A stretch of 64,000 nucleotides of DNA, from contig NC_013892.1 in NCBI RefSeq assembly GCF_000027225.1, positions 992,001-1,056,000 on the forward strand, in the 5' to 3' direction. Both the position numbers and the translations under genes were made by a program. This DNA comes from Xenorhabdus bovienii SS-2004 (lineage in GTDB: Bacteria > Pseudomonadota > Gammaproteobacteria > Enterobacterales > Enterobacteriaceae). Below are positions 43,621 through 54,226 of this stretch, one piece after another. Position 1 is the first letter of the stretch. Each line of letters opens with the position of its first letter. Below the pieces are notes generated by a model, which was not told where the DNA came from, did not search any database, and was given only the letters and a program-made list of their open reading frames with translations.

Positions 43621-43696
43621 TGGTGGGTCGTGCAGGATTCGAACCTGCGACCAATTGATTAAAAGTCAACTGCTCTACCGACTGAGCTAACGACCC
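43621..43696 (-). tRNA. tRNA-Lys (anticodon TTT)
   Basis: A 76-base tRNA on the minus strand starting GGGTCGTTAGCTCAG and ending GACCCACCA, with CCA encoded. The anticodon stem-loop reads TTGACTTTTAATCAA, giving TTT. The T arm is GCAGGTTCGAATCCTGC. Identical to the second copy. Confidence 0.97.
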
Positions 43697-43727
43697 ATCT
43701 AAGGAGTGCTTGAATTGAGATTCAGAA

Positions 43728-43803
43728 TGGTGGGTCGTGCAGGATTCGAACCTGCGACCAATTGATTAAAAGTCAACTGCTCTACCGACTGAGCTAACGA
43801 CCC
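43728..43803 (-). tRNA. tRNA-Lys (anticodon TTT), second identical copy
   Basis: The same 76 bases as the first copy, 31 bases away, in the place where E. coli has the lysT-valT-lysW cluster between ybgF and nadA. No valine tRNA is present here. Confidence 0.97.
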
Positions 43804-43960
43804 ATCTAAATCTGCTTGACAGTATTCCCTGCCAACGGCGGCATATATTACTGTTTTCTCAGCAGGGCGCAACGTTTATTTTATTAAATCTCGTTTAAAC
43901 GCCTACTAATCATCCAATCATCCCCGAAAAGACCGATATATGACCTCTCGGGGATAATTA

Positions 43961-44728
43961 TTACATCCCCGCAATCTTTTTCTCGGCCATTTTAGCCGAA
44001 TTAGTGCCAGGATATTGTTTTACTACCTGCTGATAAACTGCTTTTGCTTTAACTTTCTGTCCCTTTTCTTGCATGATTAATCCCACTTTGTACAGAGAAT
44101 CACTGCTTTTCTGTGATTTGGGATAATCTTTCACGACAGTAGCGAAATAATAAGCCGCGTCGTCTTTCTTGCCTTTGTTGTAATTCAGCTGCCCTAACCA
44201 ATAATTGGTATTCGATAAATATTTCGACTTAGGATAGGTTTTAACGAACGTTTGAAACGCAGAGATTGCTTTATCATATTCTTTGGTATTAATCGCCAAA
44301 GCAACCGCAGCATCGTAATCACCTTTTTCACTCCCCGTACTTGTCGGAGCAGCAGGTGGATTACCATCGGTTTTTGCCGATGGCGTGGCTGTATTACCGC
44401 CTTCTGTACCTGATGATGGATTAGTGATTTTATCCAACTGTTGGTAAATATCTTTCTGGCGCTCAATGACTTGATTTAATTGATACTGGTTTTCCTGGAT
44501 CTGACCACGGAGTGTATCAATATCACGTTGAGAATCAGCAAGCTGTTGTTGAAGTTGAGTTAACAATTGACTGTGAGCATCGGAAATACGCTCTAATTGA
44601 GAGAGGCGCTCATCGGTGGAGCCTGAGCCGACATTACTGATTGGCGCTTGGGCGGTAGCGGCCCAAGGAGCCGCTACGCCAACCAATAACGACAGACCCA
44701 ACACATAATGTCTGAAGTTACTGTTCAT
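43961..44728 (-). CDS. cpoB: cell division coordinator CpoB (YbgF), Tol-Pal associated
   Basis: 255 residues. A signal peptide (LGLSLLVGVAAPWAATA-QA) ends near 27. A coiled coil at about 38-100 (LSQLERISDAHSQLLTQLQQQL) trimerises the protein. After a Pro/Thr-rich linker, three TPR repeats fill about 135-250 (YDAAVALAINTKEYDKAISAF, NYWLGQLNYNKGKKDDAAYYF). It links PBP1B activity to Tol-Pal constriction of the outer membrane. Last gene of the tol-pal cluster. Confidence 0.95.
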   Translation of the reverse strand: MNSNFRHYVLGLSLLVGVAAPWAATAQAPISNVGSGSTDERLSQLERISDAHSQLLTQLQQQLADSQRDIDTLRGQIQENQYQLNQVIERQKDIYQQLDKITNPSSGTEGGNTATPSAKTDGNPPAAPTSTGSEKGDYDAAVALAINTKEYDKAISAFQTFVKTYPKSKYLSNTNYWLGQLNYNKGKKDDAAYYFATVVKDYPKSQKSSDSLYKVGLIMQEKGQKVKAKAVYQQVVKQYPGTNSAKMAEKKIAGM

Positions 44729-44737
44729 GCATTACTC

Positions 44738-45241
44738 TTAGTATACGATTACAGCACGACGGTTTTTAGAGTATGCTGCTTCGTCATGGCCAAGTACAGC
44801 TGGTTTTTCTTTACCGTAAGAAACGATAGCCAGTTGATCAGCAGAAACACCTTTGCCTTGCAGGTACATTTTCACTGCATTAGCACGACGCTCACCCAGA
44901 GCGATGTTGTACTCAGGCGTACCGCGTTCGTCTGCATGGCCTTCAATGGTCACTTTGATAGATGGGTTGCTGCGCAGGAATACCGCATGTGCATCCAGCA
45001 TCTGAGCGAAATCGCTGTTGATGTCATACTTATCGAAACCGAAGTATACGATATTGTTGTTTTGCAGCTCTTGCATCTGCTGACGTGCTAATTCTTCAGC
45101 AGACAGACCTGCTTTAGCAGAATTATCAACAGTACCTACACCAGACTGATCATTGTTGCCATTTTTGTTAGTACTACACGCTGCTACGGCCATGATTGGT
45201 AAAGCTAACATCAGCCCTTTTAGCACTTTGTTCAGTTGCAT
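44738..45241 (-). CDS. pal: peptidoglycan-associated lipoprotein Pal
   Basis: 167 residues from ATG 45241; the longer frame to 45268 is not supported. The lipoprotein signal ends at AVAAC with the lipidated Cys at 22. The OmpA-like C-terminal domain shows [15 protein letters not shown] and the diaminopimelate-binding signature [21 protein letters not shown]. Anchors the outer membrane to peptidoglycan and binds TolB. Confidence 0.97.
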   Translation of the reverse strand: MQLNKVLKGLMLALPIMAVAACSTNKNGNNDQSGVGTVDNSAKAGLSAEELARQQMQELQNNNIVYFGFDKYDINSDFAQMLDAHAVFLRSNPSIKVTIEGHADERGTPEYNIALGERRANAVKMYLQGKGVSADQLAIVSYGKEKPAVLGHDEAAYSKNRRAVIVY

Positions 45242-45287
45242 TTCTTTGATCCTTTTATAGTTTGCCATACATATTATTTATTATGCA

Positions 45288-46598
45288 TCACAGATACGGC
45301 GACCAGGCAGGGAATTTAACCTGTCCATCGGTAGCCGGAAGACGCGCTTTGAAACGCCCGTCGGTCGAAACTAGCTGCAATACAGTCCCCAACCCTTGAG
45401 TGGAGCTATAAATCACCATAGTGCCGTTAGGTGCGATACTCGGCGTTTCATCTAGAAACGTATCTGTCAACATTTGGACAGACCCCGTTCCCAGATCTTG
45501 TTTGGCGATATGCTGACTGCCACTTGCTGAGCTAACCATCACGATAAAACTACCGTCAGAGCTAACATCAGCATCTTGGTTCTGAGAACCTTCCCAAGTC
45601 AGGCGCTGTGGAGCACCGCCATTAATATCAATTTTGTACAACTGCGGACGGCCACCTTGATCTGAGGTATAGACCAGTGTCTGGTTATCCGGCATCCAGC
45701 TTGGCTCAGTATTGTTACTACGGCCATCAGTTACCTGACGGATCTGACCAGAAGCCAAATCCATCATGTAAAGATTCAAACTACCTGTTTTAGATAGTAC
45801 AAATGCAAGTTTAGTCCCATCTGGAGAAAATGCAGGCGCTCCGTTATGACGAGGGAACGAAGCAACCTGACGCACTGCTGTCGTTGCCAGTGTTTGAATA
45901 ACTAGCGCAGAGCGACCACTTTCAAACGTAACATAAGCAAGTTGAGAACCATCTGGCAACCATGCTGGCGACATTAATGGTTCAGGTGAGCGGTGTACGG
46001 TAAATTGGTTATAACCATCATAATCAGAAACACGCAGTTCATATGGGTATTTACCCACGCTCGACTTCTTGACAACATAAGCCAAACGGGTACGGAATGC
46101 CCCTTTAATACCCGTCAGTTTTTCAAATACTTGATCACTGGCAGTATGGGCGGCATGGCGTAGCCATTTTTTCTCAATTTTAAATTGATCCTGAGCCATC
46201 ACCGTTCCTGGCGCGCCAGCAGTATCCACTAGCTGATATGAAACCAGATAATTGCCGTCTGCAGCAGGCTGGATTTGCCCAACAATCACAGAGTCAATCC
46301 CGAGGGCAGACCATGCAGCAGGTGTTACCTCTGAAGCAGTTGAGGGTTGCTGTGGCATACGATTTGGATCAATAGGATTAAATTTCCCACTGTTTCTCAA
46401 ATCCGCAGCAATAATTGAACCAATTTCTTCTGGGGCATTGCCTGCACCTGTCCATTTAAATGGAACGACTCCAATAGGACGTGCAGAATCAACACCCTGT
46501 GTGATTTCAATGCGAACTTCCGCATGAGCAAGCGCTGCCCACATCATCAAAAAACCTAATACTATTTTAAACGACTGTTTAAAAGTTTGCTTCATCAT
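45288..46598 (-). CDS. tolB: Tol-Pal periplasmic protein TolB
   Basis: 436 residues including the signal peptide ([22 protein letters not shown]). The N-terminal domain binds TolA; residues about 170-430 form a six-bladed propeller with repeated SPDG and [12 protein letters not shown] motifs that binds Pal. The start is ATGATG; the second ATG (46595) has better spacing to GGGAG. Separated from tolA by 166 bases, where E. coli has a separate tolB promoter. Confidence 0.96.
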   Translation of the reverse strand: MMKQTFKQSFKIVLGFLMMWAALAHAEVRIEITQGVDSARPIGVVPFKWTGAGNAPEEIGSIIAADLRNSGKFNPIDPNRMPQQPSTASEVTPAAWSALGIDSVIVGQIQPAADGNYLVSYQLVDTAGAPGTVMAQDQFKIEKKWLRHAAHTASDQVFEKLTGIKGAFRTRLAYVVKKSSVGKYPYELRVSDYDGYNQFTVHRSPEPLMSPAWLPDGSQLAYVTFESGRSALVIQTLATTAVRQVASFPRHNGAPAFSPDGTKLAFVLSKTGSLNLYMMDLASGQIRQVTDGRSNNTEPSWMPDNQTLVYTSDQGGRPQLYKIDINGGAPQRLTWEGSQNQDADVSSDGSFIVMVSSASGSQHIAKQDLGTGSVQMLTDTFLDETPSIAPNGTMVIYSSTQGLGTVLQLVSTDGRFKARLPATDGQVKFPAWSPYL

Positions 46599-46764
46599 GT
46601 CTCCCTTATCGCGATCGTTTATATGCCCGCAATAATCCGCCGGATTCTAACAAAGGCCAACAAACAAAACTAGATACCTAAATAAAATCTAATAATTTTG
46701 TTTGTATATATAAATTATTCGTATTTTTAACTGCCAAATAACGCTTTTTTACCAAATAATTACC

Positions 46765-47862
46765 TTACTGGGGCTTGAAATCCAGTGAGGAATTCTTGAA
46801 ATGCTCATAAATCTCTTTACTCGGTGGTCGTGGAATTTTAGTCTGGAGAGCCGCCGCAACTGCTGCCCTGCATAACGCAGGATCACCCGCACCAGCCTTA
46901 ATATCAATCAGCAGGCCATCCGGTGCCAGTTTTATCCGTAACTCACAAGTACGTCCGAGATACAAACTCGGATCATGAAACTTCTGCTGGATTGCAGTCT
47001 GAATTTGCCCCTTGTAATTATTGATATCCGACTGTGAAGGGCCGCTTTTCTTGCCACCACCTTGACCAGCCGCCGATGCCCCACCCTGCTTAGGTGCACT
47101 GGACGTTAACCCACCCAGCAGGTCATCAACTTCCTGAGCCTGTTTTGTCGCTTCTGCCTTGGCCTTGGCTTTGGCCTTAGTTTCTGTTTTCGCTTTGGTT
47201 TCTGCCTCGGCTTCTGCTTTTGCCTTAGATTCGGCTTCCGCTTTAGCTTTGGTCTTGGCTTCAGCCTCCGCTTTGGCCTGAGCTTCGGCTTCTGCTTTAA
47301 CCTTCGCCTCAGATGCGGCTTTGCGTTTCGCAGTTTCTTCCGCTTCTTTCTTGGCCTGAACCTCTGCCTTCTGCCGAGCCTCTGCCTGTTCCTGTAGAAT
47401 TCTTTCTTTTTCTGCTTTTGCCTTAGCAGCAGCTTCTTCCGCAAGTTTTTGTTCCTCACGGGCTTTCGAAGCGGCGGCATCTGCCTGTTTTTTCTGTTCT
47501 TCAGACGCCTGTTGTGCTTTTATTCGCTCTTCTTCTGCCGACTTCAGACGTTCCTGCTCTTCAGCCTGTTTTACCCGCAATTCCGCCGCCTGCTGTTCAG
47601 CTTTTTTCTTCCGCTGCTGCTCAGCCAATTTTGCATTAGCCTGCTGTTGCTGTTGCTGACTGTATTGCTGAACGACTGCATTCGGATCGACCATAACAGC
47701 ATCAATGACAGTACCACCAGCTCCTCCGCCCCCCATTTCTGTTTTTTGCATCAGCGAACCCCAAATCAGAAACCCGATCAGGATAATGTGAAGTATAACC
47801 GAAATGATAATGGCGCGATTCAGCCTATTATTTTGCTCGTTTGTCTTTCCCACACTCGACAT
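46765..47862 (-). CDS. tolA: TolA, inner-membrane to periplasm linker
   Basis: 365 residues. One N-terminal membrane helix (AIIISVILHIILIGFLIWG) with the SHLxxG-type histidine seen as SVILHIILIG. A Lys/Ala/Glu-rich helical domain runs from about 70 to 250 with low-complexity AKAEAE repeats. The C-terminal domain III (YKGQIQTAIQQKFHDPSLYLGRTCELRIKLAPDG) binds TolB, and colicins or phage in E. coli. Powered by TolQR. The helical repeat region can change length between strains. Confidence 0.96.
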   Translation of the reverse strand: MSSVGKTNEQNNRLNRAIIISVILHIILIGFLIWGSLMQKTEMGGGGAGGTVIDAVMVDPNAVVQQYSQQQQQQANAKLAEQQRKKKAEQQAAELRVKQAEEQERLKSAEEERIKAQQASEEQKKQADAAASKAREEQKLAEEAAAKAKAEKERILQEQAEARQKAEVQAKKEAEETAKRKAASEAKVKAEAEAQAKAEAEAKTKAKAEAESKAKAEAEAETKAKTETKAKAKAKAEATKQAQEVDDLLGGLTSSAPKQGGASAAGQGGGKKSGPSQSDINNYKGQIQTAIQQKFHDPSLYLGRTCELRIKLAPDGLLIDIKAGAGDPALCRAAVAAALQTKIPRPPSKEIYEHFKNSSLDFKPQ

Positions 47863-47888
47863 CCAGAAACTTTAAGTAACAGCAACCA

Positions 47889-48320
47889 TCAGGCCCCAAT
47901 GGGCTGAGTCATTAAACCAACCGATTTTACACCCGCCTGACGAAGCATATTCAGCGCCTTGATGATTTCGTCATAAGGAACTTCCTTAGAACCACCAATC
48001 AGGAAAACTGTTTTAGGATTGATTTTCATCAAGGCTTGAGCTTCAGCAATGATTTGCTGTTCAGGTAACAATTCCAGACGTTCCTGATTAACGATCATAT
48101 TGTATTGCCCAATACCAGAAACTTCCATAATGACCGGTGGATTATCAGAACTGGACACTGCCTTAGAATCCACCGCATCAGGTAAGTCAACTTCTACGCT
48201 TTGCGTGATAATCGGTGCCGTTGCCATAAAAATAAGCAGCAACACCAGCAACACGTCCAGTAAGGGGACGATATTGATCTCGGATTTTAGCTCACGCCTG
48301 CGACTACGAGTGCGCGCCAT
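47889..48320 (-). CDS. tolR: TolR, Tol-Pal motor component
   Basis: 143 residues (E. coli 142). Membrane helix near 18-38 with the proton-carrying aspartate in INIVPLLDVLLVLLLIFMATAP (Asp near 22). The periplasmic part ends with KSVGLMTQPI. With TolQ it turns the proton gradient into movement of TolA. Lies between tolQ and tolA with short gaps. Confidence 0.97.
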   Translation of the reverse strand: MARTRSRRRELKSEINIVPLLDVLLVLLLIFMATAPIITQSVEVDLPDAVDSKAVSSSDNPPVIMEVSGIGQYNMIVNQERLELLPEQQIIAEAQALMKINPKTVFLIGGSKEVPYDEIIKALNMLRQAGVKSVGLMTQPIGA

Positions 48321-48344
48321 TCGCTTATTTCCCCTAACGATTTA

Positions 48345-49034
48345 TTACGACTTATTGGTATTAGGAGTAAAAGCCTGACGATGCAAAATCGCCAGAAATT
48401 CTTCCATAAAATTATCGTAGATTTGTTCTAGTTTATTGACGCGCTGGCTCAGACGGTTGTAGGCCATCACCGCAGGAATGGCGGCAAACAGACCAATTGC
48501 TGTTGCAATCAAGGCTTCAGCAATACCGGGAGCAACCATTTGCAAAGTTGCCTGCTTCACTGCACCCAAGGCGATAAAAGCGTGCATGATCCCCCAAACC
48601 GTCCCAAACAGGCCAATATAAGGGCTGATGGAACCCACAGTTCCCAAAAATGGAATGTGATTTTCCACTGTTTCCAGTTCACGGTTCATTGAAATACGCA
48701 TGGCACGAGAAGCCCCGGTGATAACAGCTTCTGGTACATGGCTATTCACTTGATGCAAACGAGCAAATTCTTTAAAACCAGAATGGAAAATCTGTTCAGT
48801 ACCGTTTAACGAATCCCGGCGTGACTGACTTTCTTTATAAAGACGGGACAATTCGATTCCCGACCAAAACTTATCCTCAAATGCTTCCGCTTCTCGGGTG
48901 GCAGCATTAAGAATTCTCGTTCGTTGAATAATGATTGCCCAAGAAACAATAGAGAAGCCGATCAAGATTAACATGATCAACTGCACTAAAAAGCCCGCCT
49001 TCAGAAATAAATCAAGGATATTCATGTCAGTCAC
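48345..49034 (-). CDS. tolQ: TolQ, Tol-Pal motor channel
   Basis: 229 residues, three membrane helices, ExbB/MotA family. Near-identical blocks to E. coli Tol[54 protein letters not shown] and [25 protein letters not shown] 49034 is the start, as in E. coli (GTGACTGACATGAAT pattern). Overlaps ybgC by four bases. Confidence 0.97.
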   Translation of the reverse strand: MTDMNILDLFLKAGFLVQLIMLILIGFSIVSWAIIIQRTRILNAATREAEAFEDKFWSGIELSRLYKESQSRRDSLNGTEQIFHSGFKEFARLHQVNSHVPEAVITGASRAMRISMNRELETVENHIPFLGTVGSISPYIGLFGTVWGIMHAFIALGAVKQATLQMVAPGIAEALIATAIGLFAAIPAVMAYNRLSQRVNKLEQIYDNFMEEFLAILHRQAFTPNTNKS

Positions 49035-49435
49035 TGCTTAAACTCCGCGACAATAGACTTTGGAAGCGCGATAGGCTTCATTTGAGATGAATTCACGCAG
49101 ACAACCAGAGATTCTGCGCTGCTGATAGCTATACCATTACAATCAACAATTCGTTGAGTAAATGTCAGAGAAGCGCCACGAATATTCGTAATTTCGCTTT
49201 CAACAACCAGCAAGTCGTCCAATCTAGCTGGTTTCCGGTAGTCAACAGTCATGCGACTAACAACAAAGCCAATCTGCTCATCCAGCATATACTTTTGATG
49301 GAAGCCTTTTTCACGCAACATTTCAGTACGAGCTCTTTCATAAAAGGCTAAATATTGCGCGTGATAGACCACACCACTAGCATCTGTGTCTTCGTAATAA
49401 ACACGGATAGGCCAACGGAACAACATATTACTCAC
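49031..49435 (-). CDS. ybgC: acyl-CoA thioesterase YbgC
   Basis: 134 residues. A hotdog-fold thioesterase of the 4-hydroxybenzoyl-CoA type. The catalytic Asp is in [26 protein letters not shown] near residue 18. GTG start at 49435, as in E. coli. First gene of the tol-pal group here. It links to phospholipid metabolism through ACP in E. coli; its exact role in Tol-Pal is unclear. Confidence 0.96.
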   Translation of the reverse strand: MSNMLFRWPIRVYYEDTDASGVVYHAQYLAFYERARTEMLREKGFHQKYMLDEQIGFVVSRMTVDYRKPARLDDLLVVESEITNIRGASLTFTQRIVDCNGIAISSAESLVVCVNSSQMKPIALPKSIVAEFKQ

Positions 49436-49560
49436 ATATAATCCTAATCAAGCGAATTGACGCTGCCACTATACTCAAGACAATCGCGCTTTGGAATGAC
49501 TTGTCAGTAAAGAAGTCAAAAAAAATTTATAGACCATCAGTCTATAAATTTATAAATAGT

Positions 49561-49848
49561 TTACTTAAAAAAATGATATAAGCCAAAGAGAAGAATCAAA
49601 AGTGCAGGCAATGGATGAAAAAAAAGCCGCCAGATGACATGTTTAGGATGAAACCCGACACCAAAAGTGACACCAGAACAAACAGCCCAAATCAGTAAAA
49701 TACCCTGCCATATATGAAGTGAACTGGTATTAGCAGCAAAACGTGCCGGATCCCAGAATACACATGAGGCAAGCGCCAGAGCCATAATGAGGATAAGGGC
49801 CCTCAGAGGCCCCTTATCCATCAGTTGGTAGAATTTATCAGCCAACAT
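49561..49848 (-). CDS. ybgE: cyd operon protein YbgE
   Basis: 95 residues with three hydrophobic segments (ALILIMALALASCVFW, IWQGILLIWAVCSGVTFGVGF, PLPALLILLFGLYHFF). Matches YbgE, the small membrane protein encoded after cydX in enterics; function unknown. Its ATG overlaps the cydX stop by one base (TAATG), so the two are coupled. Confidence 0.93.
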   Translation of the reverse strand: MLADKFYQLMDKGPLRALILIMALALASCVFWDPARFAANTSSLHIWQGILLIWAVCSGVTFGVGFHPKHVIWRLFFHPLPALLILLFGLYHFFK

Positions 49849-49964
49849 TATTTTTCGCCACTCTCAGTCGCTTTTTTTGATTCGCTCTGCTCAAGTGCCA
49901 AGGCTGCAATGATAGCGAAACTACAAGCTAAGAGCGTTCCGAGAATCCAAGCAAAATACCACAT
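49848..49964 (-). CDS. cydX: cytochrome bd-I oxidase small subunit CydX
   Basis: 38 residues: MWYFAWILGTLLACSFAIIA, then a short Ala/Leu stretch and a Glu/Ser/Lys-rich tail ending SGEK. MWYFAWILG is the signature of CydX (YbgT), which packs beside CydA and is needed for stable haem d and full oxidase activity. TAAGGAG lies 9 bases upstream of ATG 49964. It lies between cydB and ybgE as in E. coli. Confidence 0.95.
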   Translation of the reverse strand: MWYFAWILGTLLACSFAIIAALALEQSESKKATESGEK

Positions 49965-49976
49965 GCGCTATGCTCC

Positions 49977-51116
49977 TTAGTACAGTGAATTTTTGTTGTT
50001 TTCAATGTAGTTCTTATCCAAACGTCCAAAAGTTTTATAGTAACACCAAGTGGTGTACAACAAGATAAGAGGAACGAAGATAAGTGCAACAACAAACATA
50101 ACTTGCAATGTCCACTGACTGGATGTCGCATCCCACATAGTCAGGCTGATATTCGGATCAATGCTTGATGGCATCACAAATGGGAACATCGCAATTCCCG
50201 AAGTCAGAATGATGCAGGCAACGGTCAATGATGAAAACAGGAATGCCCACCCCCCTTTATCCATTCGTGTCGCCAGCATAGTCAGCAGAGGAAGAGTGAC
50301 ACCCAATGCCGGTATTGCCCACAGCGCCGGATATTTATTAAAGTTAATCAGCCATGCCCCCGCCTGATGTGCGACTTCTTTATGCAGTGGGTTAGATGGG
50401 CCATTAATATCCAATCCTCCTGTCACAACATAACCATCAATGCCATAAATCAACCATACGCCTGCCAACAGGAAGGCGACTGCCGTTACCAGTGCGCAAA
50501 CATGTGTGGCAGTGCGCGAACGCAGATGCAACTCACCGGTTGTACGCATTTGCAGATAAGTAGCACCTTGTGTCACGATCATCATCAAGCTAATGATGCC
50601 CACCAGCAAGCCATAAGGATTCAACAACCCGAAGAATGACCCTTCATAGGACACTCGCATGTAGGAATCTATCGCCAGCGGTACACCTTGCAGCAGGTTA
50701 CCAAATGCAACACCAATAATCAGCGGCGGTACAAAGCTACCAATAACTATTCCCCAGTCCCACATGTTCCGCCATTGACTATTTTCCAGTTTTGAACGGT
50801 AATCAAAGCCGACAGGACGGAAAAACAGTGCAGCTAATACGAGGATCATCGCAACATAAAAACCAGAGAAAGCGGCAGCATATACCATCGGCCATGCAGC
50901 AAACAGCGCACCACCGGCTGTAATTAACCAAACCTGATTACCATCCCAGTGAGGAGCAATCGAGTTAATCATAATGCGGCGTTCAGTATCGTTTTTACCA
51001 ATGACACGCAGCAGAACACCAACTCCCATGTCGAAACCATCAGTCACTGCGAAACCGATCAGCAACACACCAATCAGCAGCCACCATATAAATCGTAATA
51101 CATCATAATCAAGCAT
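49977..51116 (-). CDS. cydB: cytochrome bd ubiquinol oxidase subunit II
   Basis: 379 residues, eight to nine membrane helices, E. coli CydB length. Typical blocks: WWLLIGVLLIGFAVTDGFDMGVG near 11-33, APHWDGNQVWLITAGGALFAAWP near 54-76 and RPVGFDYRSK near 100. It completes the high-affinity terminal oxidase with CydA. 14 bases after the cydA stop. Confidence 0.97.
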   Translation of the reverse strand: MLDYDVLRFIWWLLIGVLLIGFAVTDGFDMGVGVLLRVIGKNDTERRIMINSIAPHWDGNQVWLITAGGALFAAWPMVYAAAFSGFYVAMILVLAALFFRPVGFDYRSKLENSQWRNMWDWGIVIGSFVPPLIIGVAFGNLLQGVPLAIDSYMRVSYEGSFFGLLNPYGLLVGIISLMMIVTQGATYLQMRTTGELHLRSRTATHVCALVTAVAFLLAGVWLIYGIDGYVVTGGLDINGPSNPLHKEVAHQAGAWLINFNKYPALWAIPALGVTLPLLTMLATRMDKGGWAFLFSSLTVACIILTSGIAMFPFVMPSSIDPNISLTMWDATSSQWTLQVMFVVALIFVPLILLYTTWCYYKTFGRLDKNYIENNKNSLY

Positions 51117-51130
51117 ACGTGGACTCCTGC

Positions 51131-52702
51131 TTACTCAATATTGTTGGCTGAAGACGCAGTTTTCTGTTCAAAGTGGTAACGTCCGGTTTTGAGGCTACTT
51201 GGACCCAGACGAGCAAATTTGAACATCAAGAACATTTCTGCGATCAAGAACAAAGTGTACAGACCACAAATCAGTACCATTGAGAAAATCAGATCACCAA
51301 CACTGCGTGTCGAAGCAGCAACTGCGGTTGGCAGAACTTCACCAATCGCCCACGGTTGGCGACCATATTCTGCAACAAACCACCCTGCTTCAATAGCAAT
51401 CCACGGTAGTGGGATACTGAACAGAGCAGCACGAAGCAACCATTTCTGCTGACCGATTCGATTACGGATAACACTCAGGAATGCCAGACCGATAACCAGC
51501 AACATGAGAAAACCTGAAGCAACCATAATGCGGAATGCAAAGTAGAGTGGCGCTACACGCGGGATAGAATCTTTCGCAGCGGATTTAATCTGTTCTTCTG
51601 TCGCATTTGCCACATCTTGGGTATAACGCTTCAAGAGCATGCCATAACCAAGATCTTTCTTACTTTCATTAAATGCATTGCGAACTGCTGGATCAATATT
51701 GCCAGAACGCAACTCTTCCAGTAATTCGTACGCCTTAATGCCGTTACGGATACGCTGCTCATGCTGCCCCATCAAGTCACGCAGGCCGACAACGGGCGTA
51801 TCAGTGGAGCGAGTGGCAATCAGGCCCAGAATATAAGGAATTTGAATAGAGTATTTATTTTCCATTTTATCCTGATCTGGAATACCAATCAGAGTGAATG
51901 AAGCTGGAGGTGGTTGAGTTTCCCATTCAGCTTCAATGGCAGCCAGTTTGGTTTTCTGTACGTCCCCCATTTCGTATCCAGATTCATCACCCAGAACAAT
52001 GACAGACAGTATCGCAGCAATACCAAAACTTGATGCAATCGCAAAAGACCGTTTAGCGAACGGAATATCGCGTCCTTTCAGCAGATAGTAAGCGCTGATG
52101 CCCAAGACGAAAACCGCGCCTGTCACATAACCCGCCGCAACAGTATGTACAAATTTCACCTGAGCCACAGGGTTAAGCACCAATTCGCTGAAACTCACCA
52201 TTTCCATACGCATGGTTTCGAAATTGAAATCAGATGCAATCGGGTTTTGCATCCAACCGTTCGCAACCAGAATCCACAATGCGGAGAAGTTAGAGCCCAG
52301 TCCAACCAGCCAAGTAACAGCCAGATGTTGTTTCTTGCTCAGACGATCCCATCCGAAGAAAAACAGACCAACGAATGTAGATTCGAGGAAGAACGCCATC
52401 AGGCCCTCAATGGCCAGCGGTGCACCGAAAATATCACCAACGTAATGTGAAAAGTATGACCAGTTGGTTCCGAACTGGAACTCCATGGTCAAACCCGTTG
52501 CAACACCCAGAGCAAAGTTAATACCAAATAACTTACCCCAGAATTTTGTCATATCTTTGTAGATCTGTTTGCCAGAAAGGACATATACCGTTTCCATGAT
52601 CGCAAGCAAAAACGCCATACCGAGCGTCAATGGCACGAACAGGAAATGGTACATAGCAGTTAAGGCAAACTGTAATCGTGACAGTTCGACAATATCAAAC
52701 AT
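51131..52702 (-). CDS. cydA: cytochrome bd ubiquinol oxidase subunit I
   Basis: 523 residues. It binds haems b558, b595 and d and reduces O2 with quinol. The haem ligand His19 is at the expected number in [17 protein letters not shown]; the His186-type ligand lies in [15 protein letters not shown] and the Met in [13 protein letters not shown]. The Q-loop region (about 240-340) is of the long type seen in enterics. AGGAG lies 6 bases upstream of ATG 52702. Confidence 0.97.
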   Translation of the reverse strand: MFDIVELSRLQFALTAMYHFLFVPLTLGMAFLLAIMETVYVLSGKQIYKDMTKFWGKLFGINFALGVATGLTMEFQFGTNWSYFSHYVGDIFGAPLAIEGLMAFFLESTFVGLFFFGWDRLSKKQHLAVTWLVGLGSNFSALWILVANGWMQNPIASDFNFETMRMEMVSFSELVLNPVAQVKFVHTVAAGYVTGAVFVLGISAYYLLKGRDIPFAKRSFAIASSFGIAAILSVIVLGDESGYEMGDVQKTKLAAIEAEWETQPPPASFTLIGIPDQDKMENKYSIQIPYILGLIATRSTDTPVVGLRDLMGQHEQRIRNGIKAYELLEELRSGNIDPAVRNAFNESKKDLGYGMLLKRYTQDVANATEEQIKSAAKDSIPRVAPLYFAFRIMVASGFLMLLVIGLAFLSVIRNRIGQQKWLLRAALFSIPLPWIAIEAGWFVAEYGRQPWAIGEVLPTAVAASTRSVGDLIFSMVLICGLYTLFLIAEMFLMFKFARLGPSSLKTGRYHFEQKTASSANNIE

Positions 52703-53340
52703 CTTGACTCCTTGCTCCTAGCAGGAAGACACCGACTTGCGGCAACCCGACTCCGTAAAACGGAAGCCTCGTAACTACCAGCAATAAATGCCTAAAACAC
52801 AACAATGAATTATTAAGTAAATCAGATATTCAGTAGATACCACAATAATATTACGCCTATATTCACATACAATAAATAGGTTTTACGTGACTCAGCTTGG
52901 AATTCTGAATATAGGTCAATAATGCCGTACATTCATAGGCTAATATCTAATTATTTTAGATCAATTTAAGCAAACCTAGCGAATACATACCATAGTAATA
53001 AATTGATTTTAGTCAACTTTTTACTTTATTTGTTAATCATTACAGCTATTATTTCATTCTGGTTGGTTTAGTGTTAATGATTTGTTGTTTTCAATGGCTG
53101 TTGATTTATTTTTTGCTGTAAAAAACATTCGAAAATTAACTTTTTATTTTCATTCTTTGAAAAATATATTTTTTCAATATTTCCAATTAAATTAATCAAA
53201 TAAATAACATATTAGAGTTCCAGTTAAGTTAAATTTTAAAATACCCACTTGTATAAAATAACTAACTTACTGTATATATTATAAATATAAATATAAATAT
53301 AAAGGTCACCCAAAGGTGACCTTTTTCAATAAAAATAGCT
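52703..53340. promoter_or_regulatory. cydA upstream region with FNR-like and ArcA-like sites
   Basis: About 640 bases without a gene. TTGATTTTAGTCAA at 53003-53016 matches the FNR site TTGAT-N4-ATCAA in nine of ten positions. GTTAAT motifs near 53034 and 53073 resemble ArcA half-sites. Just before cydA the leader holds a TCCGT-TT-TACGGA hairpin (about 52752-52764). E. coli cydA is likewise controlled by ArcA and FNR from several promoters. Confidence 0.55.
53301..53324 (-). terminator. terminator of the sdh-suc operon
   Basis: AAAGGTCACC (53301-53310), loop CAAA, GGTGACCTTT (53315-53324): a perfect 10-bp stem 27 bases past the sucD stop, with T-rich DNA on both sides. A short ATAAAT tandem repeat (about 53277-53300) follows it on the minus strand. 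Confidence 0.9.
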
Positions 53341-53350
53341 TATTTTTAGA

Positions 53351-54226
53351 CTAGTTGCCTGCTAATAAAACTTTTACTGCATCACCGATGTCAGCAAGAC
53401 TACGAACCGTCTTCACTCCAGCCGCTTCCAGTGCAGCAAATTTTTCATCTGCGGTTCCTTTACCACCCGCAATAATCGCACCAGCATGACCCATACGTTT
53501 GCCTTTAGGTGCAGTCACACCGGCAATGTAAGCGACGACAGGTTTAGTTACATGCTCTTTAATGTAAGCGGCCGCTTCTTCTTCTGCTGTACCACCAATT
53601 TCTCCGATCATGACGATAGCTTCAGTCTGCGGGTCTTCTTGGAACAGTTTCAGAATATCAATAAAGTTTGAGCCTGGAATTGGGTCACCGCCGATACCAA
53701 CACAGGTAGATTGGCCTAATCCTGCATCCGTCGTCTGTTTAACGGCTTCATAAGTCAATGTACCAGAGCGGGATACAATACCCACTTTACCCGCCTTGTG
53801 GATATGTCCGGGCATGATACCGATCTTACACGCATCCGGCGTAATAACACCCGGACAGTTAGGACCGATCATACGAACACCTGCTTGATCCAGTTTTACT
53901 TTCACTGTCAGCATATCCAGCGTTGGAATACCTTCTGTTATAGTAATGATCAATTTGATGCCTGCATCAATCGCTTCCAGAATGGAGTCTTTACAGAATG
54001 GAGCAGGAACATAAATAACCGAGGCTGTCGCACCAGTCGCTTCCACTGCTTCACGTACGGTATTGAATACAGGCAGCCCCAGATGCTCAGTACCACCTTT
54101 GCCTGGTGTTACACCGCCAACCATTTGAGTACCGTAAGCAATCGCTTGTTCTGAATGGAAAGTACCCTGACTGCCAGTAAACCCCTGACAGATCACTTTG
54201 GTGTTTTTATCGATTAAAATAGACAT
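53351..54226 (-). CDS. sucD: succinyl-CoA synthetase alpha subunit
   Basis: 291 residues. With SucC it converts succinyl-CoA to succinate and makes ATP or GTP. The CoA-binding Rossmann segment [19 protein letters not shown] is at the N-terminus; the phosphohistidine is in [20 protein letters not shown] near 246. Start overlaps the sucC stop by one base. Confidence 0.97.
   Translation of the reverse strand: MSILIDKNTKVICQGFTGSQGTFHSEQAIAYGTQMVGGVTPGKGGTEHLGLPVFNTVREAVEATGATASVIYVPAPFCKDSILEAIDAGIKLIITITEGIPTLDMLTVKVKLDQAGVRMIGPNCPGVITPDACKIGIMPGHIHKAGKVGIVSRSGTLTYEAVKQTTDAGLGQSTCVGIGGDPIPGSNFIDILKLFQEDPQTEAIVMIGEIGGTAEEEAAAYIKEHVTKPVVAYIAGVTAPKGKRMGHAGAIIAGGKGTADEKFAALEAAGVKTVRSLADIGDAVKVLLAGN

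Noticed and set aside
47449..47907. 152-codon plus-strand frame opposite tolA
   Set aside because: A shadow of the Lys/Ala/Glu repeat region, giving a Leu/Phe-rich translation; the tolA frame is clearly the coding one.
53277..53300. ATAAAT tandem repeat as a possible CRISPR or phase-variable element
   Set aside because: Only about four short AT copies beside a terminator, no spacers and no promoter placement. No CRISPR array is visible in the window.
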